Shown in pieces: positions 55,875 to 64,000 of a stretch of 64,000 bases of DNA. The position numbers and the translations under genes are program-made. Positions within the stretch are counted from its first letter, which is position 1; every line of letters begins with the position of its first letter. The DNA lies in assembly GCF_016801865.2 (NCBI RefSeq), contig NC_068939.1:126803105-126867104 (forward strand), read 5' to 3'. The DNA is from Culex pipiens pallens. Lineage: Eukaryota; Arthropoda; Insecta; Diptera; Culicidae. Under the pieces are notes generated by a model that had not been told where the DNA came from, made no database searches, and worked only from the letters and a program-made list of their open reading frames with translations.

Positions 55875-58800
55875 CAAGATAACTTCAGTTGGTTTCATGG
55901 AATAAGGCTGCAAGATAACTTCAGTTGGTTTCATAGAACCAGACTGCTAGGCAATTTCGAATTTATTCAGAATAATTGTAGGAATATTTTTAAGAATAAA
56001 TAAAATAAATTCCCTTCTAAAATTTTTACTCGCAAGATAACTTCAGTTGGTTTCATGGAATAAGGCTGCAAGATAACTTCAGTTGGTTTCATAGAACCAG
56101 ACTGCTAGGTAATTTCAAATTTATTCAGAATAATTGTTGGAATATTTTTAAGAATAAATAAAATAAAATAAATTCCCTTCTAAAATTTTTACTCGCAAGA
56201 TAACTTCAGTTGGTTTCATGGAATAAGGCTGCAAGATAACTTCAGTTGGTTTCATAGAACCAGACTGCCAGGTAATTTCGAATTAATTCAGAATAATTGT
56301 TGGAATATTTTTAAGAATAAATAAAATAAAATAAATTCCCTTCTAAAATTTTTACTCGCAAGATAACTTCAGTTGGTTTCATGGAATAAGGCTGCAAGAT
56401 AACTTCAGTTGGTTTCATAGAACCAGACTGCTAGGTAATTTCAAATTTATTCAGAATAATTGTTGGAATATTTTTAAGAATAAATAAAATAAATTCCCTT
56501 CTAAAATTTTTACTCGCAAGATAACTTCAGTTGGTTTCATGGAATAAGGCTGCAAGATAACTTCAGTTGGTTTCATAGAACCAGACTGCTAGGTAATTTC
56601 AAATTTATTCAGAATAATTGTTGGAATATTTTTAAGAATAAATAAAATAAAATAAATTCCCTTCTAAAATTTTTACTCGCAAGATAACTTCAGTTGGTTT
56701 CATGGAATAAGGCTGCAAGATAACTTCAGTTGGTTTCATAGAACCAGACTGCCAGGTAATTTCGAATTAATTCAGAATAATTGTTGGAATATTTTTAAGA
56801 ATAAATAAAATAAAATAAATTCCCTTCTAAAATTTTTACTCGCAAGATAACTTCAGTTGGTTTCATGGAATAAGGCTGCAAGATAACTTCAGTTGGTTTC
56901 ATAGAACCAGACTGCTAGGTAATTTCAAATTAATTCAGAATAATTGTTGGAATATTTTTAAGAATAAATAAAATAAAATAAATTCCTTTCTAAAATTTTT
57001 ACTCGCAAGATAACTTCAGTTGGTTTCATGGAATAAGGCTGCAAGATAACTTCAGTTGGTTTCATAGAACCAGACTGCTAGGTAATTTCAAATTTATTCA
57101 GAATAATTGTTGGAATATTTTTAAGAATAAATAAAATAAAATAAATTCCCTTCTAAAATTTTTACTCGCAAGATAACTTCAGTTGGTTTCATGGAATAAG
57201 GCTGCAAGATAACTTCAGTTGGTTTCATAGAACCAGACTGCTAGGTAATTTCAAATTTATTCAGAATAATTGTTGGAATATTTTTAAGAATAAATAAAAT
57301 AAAATAAATTCCCTTCTAAAATTTTTACTCGCAAGATAACTTCAGTTGGTTTCATGGAATAAGGCTGCAAGATAACTTCAGTTGGTTTCATAGAACCAGA
57401 CTGTTAGGCAATTACGAATTTATTCAGAATAATTGTTGGAATATTTTTAAGAATAAATAAAATAAATTCCCTTCTAAAATTTTTACTCGCAAGATAACTT
57501 CAGTTGGTTTCATGGAATAAGGCTGCAAGATAACTTCAGTTGGTTTCATAGAACCAGACTGCTAGGTAATTTCAAACCAGACTGCCAGGTAATTTCGAAT
57601 TAATTCAGAATAATTGTTGGAATATTTTTAAGAATAAATAAAATAAAATAAATTCCCTTCTAAAATTTTTACTCGCAAGATAACTTCAGTTGGTTTCATG
57701 GAATTAGGCTGCAAGATAACTTCAGTTGGTTTCATAGAACCAGACTGCTAGGCAATTTCGAATTAATTCAGAATAATTGTTGGAATATTTTTAAGAATAA
57801 ATAAAATAAATTCCCTTCTAAAATTTTTACTCGCAAGATAACTTCAGTTGGTTTCATGGAATTAGGCTGCAAGATAACTTCAGTTGGTTTCATAGAACCA
57901 GACTGCTAGGTAATTTCGGCTTATTCAGAATAATTGTTGGAATATTTTTAAGAATAAATAAAATAAATTCCCTTCTAAAATTTTTAATCGCAAGATAACT
58001 TCAGTTGGTTTCATGGAATTAGGCTGCAAGATAACTTCAGTTGGTTCTAAAATTTTTACTCCCAAGATAACTTCAGTTGGTTTCATGGAATTAGGCTGCA
58101 AGATAACTTCAGTTGCTTTCATAGAACCCGACTGCTAGGTAATTTCGGTTTATTCAGAATAATTGGTGGAATATTTGTAAGAATAAATAAAATAAATTCC
58201 CTTCTAAAATTTTTAATCGCAAGATAACTTCAGTTGGTTTCATGGAATTAGGCTGCAAGATAACTTCAGTTGGTTTCATAGAACCAGACTGCTAGGCAAT
58301 TTCGAATTTATTCAGAATAATTGTTGGAATATTTTTAAGAATAAATAAAATAAAATAAATTCCCTTCTAAAATTTTTACTCGCAAGATAACTTCAGTTGG
58401 TTTCATGGAATTAGGCTGCAAGATAACTTCAGTTGGTTCTAAAATTTTTACTCCCAAGATAACTTCAGTTGGTTTCATGGAATTAGGCTGCAAGATAACT
58501 TCAGTTGCTTTCATAGAACCCGACTGCTAGGTAATTTCGGTTTATTCAGAATAATTGGTGGAATATTTGTAAGAATAAATAAAATAAATTCCCTTCTAAA
58601 ATTTTTAATCGCTAGATAATTTCAGTTGGTTTCATGGAATTAGGCTGCAAGATAACTTCAGTTGGTTTCATAGAACCAGACTGCTAGGTTATTTCGAATT
58701 TATTCAGAATAATTGTAGGAATATTTTTAAGAATAAATAAAATAAAATAAATTCCCTTCCAAAATTTTTTACTCGCAATATAATTTCAGTTGGTTTCATG

Positions 58801-61370
58801 GAATTAGGCTGCAAGATAACTTCAGTTGGTTTCATAGATCCAGACTGCTAGGCAATTTCGAATTAATTCAGAATAATTGTTGGAATATTTTTAAGAATAA
58901 ATAAAATAAATTCCCTTCTAAAATTTTTACTCGCAAGATAACTTCAGTTGGTTTCATGGAATTAGGCTGCAAGATAACTTCAGTTGGTTTCATAGAACCA
59001 GACTGCTAGGTTATTTCGAATTTATTCAGAATAATTGTTGGAATATTTTTAAGAATAAATAAAATAAATTCCCTTCTAAAATTTTTATTCGCTAGATAAC
59101 TTCAGTTGGTTTCATGGAATTAGGCTGCAAGATAACTTCAGTTGGTTTCATAGAACCAGACTGCTAGGCAATTTCGAATTAATTCAGAATAATTGTTGGA
59201 ATATTTTTAAGAATAAATAAAATAAATTCCCTTCTAAAATTTTTACTCGCAAGATAACTTCAGTTGGTTTCATGGAATAAGGCTGCAAGATAACTTCAGT
59301 TGGTTTCATAGAACCAGACTGCTAGGCAATTTCGAATTTATTCAGAATAATTGTTGGAATATTTTTAAGAATAAATAAAATAAAATAAATTCCCTTCTAA
59401 AATTTTTACTCGCAAGATAACTTCAGTTGGTTTCATGGAATAAGGCTGCAAGATAACTTCAGTTGGTTTCATAGAACCAGACTGCTAGGCAATTTCGAAT
59501 TAATTCAGAATAATTGTTGGAATATTTTTAAGAATAAATAAAATAAAATAAATTCTCTTCTAAAATTTTTACTCGCAAGATAACTTCAGTTGGTTTCATG
59601 GAATAAGGCTGCAAGATAACTTCAGTTGGTTTCATAGAACCAGACTGCTAGGTAATTTCAAATTTATTCAGAATAATTGTTGGAATATTTTTAAGAATAA
59701 ATAAAATAAAATAAATTCCCTTCTAAAATTTTTACTCGCAAGATAACTTCAGTTGGTTTCATGGAATAAGGCTGCAAGATAACTTCAGTTGGTTTCATAG
59801 AACCAGACTGCTAGGCAATTTCAAATTTATTCAGAATAATTGTTGGAATATTTTTAAGAATAAATAAAATTAAATAAATTCCCTTCCAAAATTTTTTACT
59901 CGCAATATAATTTCAGTTGGTTTCATGGAATTAGGCTGCAAGATAACTTCAGTTGGTTTCATAGAACCAGACTGCTAGGCAATTTCGAATTAATTCAGAA
60001 TAATTGTTGGAATATTTTTAAGAATAAATAAAATAAATTCCCTTCTAAAATTTTTACTCGCAAGATAACTTCAGTTGGTTTCATGGAATTAGGCTGCAAG
60101 ATAACTTCAGTTGGTTTCATAGAACCAGACTGCCAGGTAATTTCGAATTAATTCAGAATAATTGTTGGAATATTTTTAAGAATAAATAAAATAAAATAAA
60201 TTCTCTTCTAAAATTTTTACTCGCAAGATAACTTCAGTTGGTTTCATGGAATAAGGCTGCAAGATAACTTCAGTTGGTTTCATAGAACCAGACTGCTAGG
60301 TAATTTCAAATTAATTCAGAATAATTGTTGGAATATTTTTAAGAATAAATAAAATAAAATAAATTCTCTTCTAAAATTTTTACTCGCAAGATAACTTCAG
60401 TTGGTTTCATGGAATAAGGCTGCAAGATAACTTCAGTTGGTTTCATAGAACCAGACTGCTAGGTAATTTCAAATTTATTCAGAATAATTGTTGGAATATT
60501 TTTAAGAACAAATAAAATAAAATAAATTCCCTTCTAAAATTTTTACTCGCAAGATAACTTCAGTTGGTTTCATGGAATAAGGCTGCAAGATAACTTCAGT
60601 TGGTTTCATAGAACCAGACTGCTAGGCAATTTCAAATTTATTCAGAATAATTGTTGGAATATTTTTAAGAATAAATAAAATAAAATAAATTCCCTTCCAA
60701 AATTTTTTACTCGCAATATAACTTCAGTTGGTTTCATGGAATTAGGCTGCAAGATAACTTCAGTTGGTTTCATAGAACCAGACTGCTAGGTTATTTCGAA
60801 TTTATTCAGAATAATTGTTGGAATATTTTTAAGAATAAATAAAATAAATTCCCTTCTAAAATTTTTATTCGCTAGATAACTTCAGTTGGTTTCATGGAAT
60901 TAGGCTGCAAGATAACTTCAGTTGGTTTCATAGAACCAGACTGCTAGGCAATTTCGAATTAATTCAGAATAATTGTTGGAATATTTTTAAGAATAAATAA
61001 AATAAATTCCCTTCTAAAATTTTTACTCGCAAGATAACTTCAGTTGGTTTCATGGAATAAGGCTGCAAGATAACTTCAGTTGGTTTCATAGAACCAGACT
61101 GCTAGGCAATTTCGAATTTATTCAGAATAATTGTTGGAATATTTTTAAGAATAAATAAAATAAAATAAATTCCCTTCTAAAATTTTTACTCGCAAGATAA
61201 CTTCAGTTGGTTTCATGGAATTAGGCTGCAAGATAACTTCAGTTGGTTTCATAGAACCAGACTGCTAGGTTATTTCGAATTTATTCAGAATAATTGTAGG
61301 AATATTTTTAAGAATAAATAAAATAAAATAAATTCCTTTCCTAAAATTTTTACTCGCAAGATAACTTCAG
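55875..61370. repeat. Satellite array, about 34 monomers of 158/163 bp
   Basis: Each monomer carries two copies of GCAAGATAACTTCAGTTGG, then ATAGAACCAGACTGCTAGG, AATTATTCAGAATAATTG-like sequence, an AATAAATAAAATAAA tract and CCCTTCTAAAATTTTTACTC. The two lengths differ by one AAATA unit. Monomers differ at only a few bases. Marked variants recur: a shortened unit with GTTGGTTCTAAAATTTTTAC at about 58044 and 58436, and a CCTTCCAAAATTTTTTACTC variant at about 58758, 59883 and 60695. This points to duplication of multi-monomer blocks. The array lies 3' of the last svr exon seen. Confidence 0.97.
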
Positions 61371-62090
61371 CTGTCAGTTTTCACTTGTAAATTGTAGTGT
61401 AAACTTTGACCATTCGATGATTTCTAAATATAGAACATTTTAGTACATCTGTGTCATTACACTGAAAAAAACTAACTCGTCGGTTTAATAAAACTGCTTA
61501 ATCGATGAATCGATATTGACGTTTATTCTACTTAACCTTACAGTGAGTCGAATAATTGTTAGTACATTACTGTTCGGAAAAATATCATTAAATAAAAAAG
61601 CACATATTTTTCAACATTATTACTCGGGGCATTGCTATCTTTTGCTTTCAATTAATGAACTGAATCGTGTTGGGTTTTATATACAACTTGTTTGATAATA
61701 AGATAGTATAGTTTATTTTACATGCTTCCTTGCAGGAGTGTACGTACATTTATATGACACACTGTATGCTCTGGTGGTAACCTAATTTACCGAATGGTCA
61801 AACTTTCTGTTGCCGTTAAGCTTACAATGATTTTAAATAAATTCTTAGCTCTATCACAACCGAAGTAGGTATGATTCAACAAAAATAAAATAATATTTCT
61901 TACCAGCGTAACAATTTTTTTAAAGACAGTTTTTTTTAATCATTTGTGCATTTTTGCCTTTTTGCCGTCCTATTTTTTTCATAACATTATTTTGTATGTA
62001 GCCATCCTATTGAGTGGCTTATACCGGATAATGACCTTCATTCGATTAACGAACCATAGTGGCCGATACAGTAGAAATGCATTTGTATAG
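61371..62090. other. Sequence after the satellite, no gene seen
   Basis: AT-rich and apparently unique. No open frame or terminal repeat is recognisable. Confidence 0.4.
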
Positions 62091-62094
62091 GTCT

Positions 62095-62160
62095 GGTAGC
62101 CGAGCGGGCTAAGGCGCGAGTCCGCTCTACAAATGCTTGGTGTGATTTCTGACGGATATT
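62095..62160 (+). repeat. tRNA-like fragment (A-box region)
   Basis: GGTAGCCGAGCGGGCTAAGG and GCGCGAGTCCGCTC resemble the D-arm and anticodon stem of a Ser/Leu-type tRNA, but no B box or acceptor stem follows. It is probably a SINE head or a retroposed tRNA piece, not a working tRNA gene. Confidence 0.5.
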
Positions 62161-62287
62161 TTTTTTTGTTGTTTGAAGAAAAACTGTAAATGCAGTGGAT
62201 ATTTTTGGATGAGATTGAGACAGTGATTGTTTTATTTTAAGCTGATTATTTTTAAGGAGTTTACCTCAAGGCTAGCAAACCAACAGA

Positions 62288-62942
62288 GAAACTTCATGTT
62301 TAATTACACAGCAAAAAACCGATGGTTAAATCGCATGCAAAAGCATGTACATCACCTTTGAGATCCAAAGCATATAATATTGTATGAGAAAACGTGTACA
62401 CAAAAGGAATGTAAGAAAGAAAAAAAATGCACAAAAAAAAACATAACAATAACTCGGAGGCAAGGCACATCTAGATTACTAAACCCACGCCCAAACCTCT
62501 CGGCCATCTCGGCCTCTTTTAAAAAAGTTGGATCAACGCCGATGTAACTGTAAGTTCCAAATACATCATATACAGTTAACACACTACCACCTACGGGAAA
62601 GCCAAGAGGGTTCGAAACTTCATGTTTAATTACACAGCAAAAAACCGATGGTTAAATCGCATGCAAAAGCATGCACATCACCTTTGAGATCCAAAGCATA
62701 TAATATTGTATGAGAAAACGTGTACACAAAAGCAATGTAAGAAAGAAAAAAAATGCACATAAAAAAACATAACAATAACTCGGAGGCAAGGCACATCTAG
62801 ATTACTAAACCAACGCCCCAACCCTCTCGGCCATCTCGGCCTCTTTCAAAAAAGTCGGATCAACGCCGATGTAACTGTAAGTTCCAAATACATCATATAC
62901 AGTTAACACACTACCGCCTACGGGAAAGCCAAGAGGGTTCGG
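62288..62942. repeat. Tandem duplication, two 327-bp copies
   Basis: 62288-62614 and 62615-62942 are nearly identical, starting AAACTTCATGTTTAATTACA and ending GCCAAGAGGGTTCG. Both encode on the minus strand TVYDVFGTYSYIGVDPTFLK and EAEMAER, then diverge by a small indel. A longer frame on the minus strand of the second copy starts MVNITPEKFISRLTSPRPNP at 62993. I do not recognise the protein. Confidence 0.85.
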
Positions 62943-63164
62943 GCGTGGACTGGTTAATCTGGATATGAATTTCTCCGGAGTAATGTTAACCATAGGATTG
63001 TTATTTTTTTGATTGTGCTTTTTGTGTACACGCCGGAGGCTGTGTTACGCTCCATACAATTTTTTCATTTGTTTGGAAATTTTGTTACGAGGTGGGGGTA
63101 GGTGGTTTAAAAATCATTTTTTTTGCGATACTTCGGGTAAATGACTACATTTGCGATACGGCCA

Positions 63165-63850
63165 GCTTAAATCCGGATGAACGTCCGGATCTCTAGGAAG
63201 ACCCTACAAAAGCGATCCAACATGCAAAACCACTTAGAGCTGCCTGAGAAGCACGCCACGGAAAACGGCGGGGACAGTGCCGGGAACAAACGGCCGTGTT
63301 TGTCGTCGTCACTGGTGCGTCGCTTCCAAACGTGAATCTGCTAGTGTCCGGCTTTGCGGCCGTTGACTCCTTTGTGTGTTGCTGTTACTCTTCTTGGCCT
63401 TGATCTCATCCAGATACTTTTCGTGATTTTGAAGATCGGCGTCAGCTTGCACACCGGATTCTCCTTAACCTTCTCCGAAATCCAAGTGGCCTCGGCCAGT
63501 TTGAGCGCCTTCACATTGGCAGCATACTCCTCATCCGCGGTGCCTTTGCCGGCGGAGTCTGTGTGTCCTCCTTCGGCGGGATTCCAACCCCAAAAAAGAC
63601 TTGCTTGCTCGGGTTGGTCGTGGCAAAGATGCTGGCTCCCAGCGCGGACGTCGTGGCCACCGCGAAAGCGAAAATGGACTGTCCCTCCTTCGGCCGGTTA
63701 AAACGCCGGTGTCTACGTCACCCCGGCGAATCCCTTGAACGCATCAAACACCGACGACGATACACTGCTGCCTGCGGAATCAATGCCAGTGACTCCGTTT
63801 TTATGACGCGTTTTTTCAGCTCGTCCTCGGGCCCGCCTCATGGCTTTCTA
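63165..63850 (-). pseudogene. Nup50: Nup50-like nucleoporin pseudogene
   Basis: Minus-strand translation in several frames gives, in order, EDELKKRVIKTES, SVFDAFKGFAGVT, ASIFATTNPSKQVFFGVGIP, DEEYAANVKALKLAEATWIS followed by EKVKENPVCKLTPIFK, and then, after a one-base deletion, HEKYLDEIKAKK. These match the order of the N-terminal basic motif, FG-type segment and the W-I-x-x-x-V-x-x-N-P-x-C-x-L-T-P-I-F-K-D-Y-E-K-Y-L motif of Nup50, a nuclear-basket factor for importin recycling. In-frame stops and frameshifts break it. A region with FTFGSDAPVTTTNTAV follows near 63300. No introns are apparent, so retroposition is possible. Confidence 0.6.
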
Positions 63851-64000
63851 CCTAAGGTACTCGCGATTGAGTGTGTTGTAGTGCGGTTGTCAAAATCGTT
63901 ATCTCTGACTCTCTCACTCCACTGACACTGACATTGTTTATGTTTTGGTTTTCCTGGCACGGTCCATTGTTCGTTTGTTATTGTTTTGGTTTTAGTGGCA

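Noticed and set aside
55875..61370. A CRISPR-like repeat array
   Set aside because: The units are directly adjacent monomers without variable spacers, in a eukaryotic intron.
63354..63925. Two overlapping plus-strand open frames of about 115 and 120 codons
   Set aside because: They are the opposite strand of the Nup50-like pseudogene; only the minus strand has family motifs.

Overview
The window is a piece of a mosquito genome, most likely a culicine and probably Culex. I infer this from the genes (a CYP4-clan P450, an insect silver/carboxypeptidase D gene, an odorant-binding-protein-like gene), from the very dense MITE, hAT, SINE and Jockey-type repeats, and from a two-part tRNA-derived SINE that resembles the Culex Twin family. 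The species is an inference; no database search was possible.

Genes. (1) 148-1670 (+): the last four exons of a CYP4-family cytochrome P450 whose N-terminus lies before the window. (2) 17052 down to 1707 (-): a six-exon gene for a 337-residue coiled-coil plus RhoGAP protein. It meets the P450 tail to tail with 36 bp between the two stop codons. (3) 9106 to beyond the window (+): the carboxypeptidase D (silver, svr) gene. Ten exons can be joined in frame into 1023 codons: signal peptide, active M14 domain 1, transthyretin-like domain, active M14 domain 2, transthyretin-like domain, and the start of a degenerate domain 3. An in-frame alternative 3' terminal exon (40336-40658) would give a short secreted one-domain form. 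The svr and RhoGAP transcription units overlap on opposite strands, because the svr start lies inside the large first intron of the RhoGAP gene. (4) 18262-17785 (-): a small odorant-binding-protein-like gene with a frameshift, upstream of the RhoGAP gene. (5) 63850-63165 (-): a broken Nup50-like copy.

The rest is mostly introns filled with transposons, often nested. Two non-autonomous hAT elements have exact 8-bp target duplications (18530-22169 and 23386-25375). There are several TA-flanked MITEs, a TTAA-flanked fold-back element, and four long fold-back palindromes. A complete Jockey-type element encodes ORF1 only (48136-49885), and a second truncated copy also lacks ORF2 (4480-5270). Three insertions of a poorly recognised retroposon carry 22-24 bp target duplications and CATGCT-type tails (12449-13372, 29609-30410, 34397-36567). 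Near the end, a 5.5-kb satellite array of 158/163-bp monomers (55875-61370) sits in an svr intron, if the gene continues past the window.

The least familiar parts are the long-target-duplication retroposon, the ORF1-only Jockey-type element and the svr-intron satellite. Exon boundaries were derived by eye from splice consensus and reading-frame continuity; they are not supported here by transcripts.
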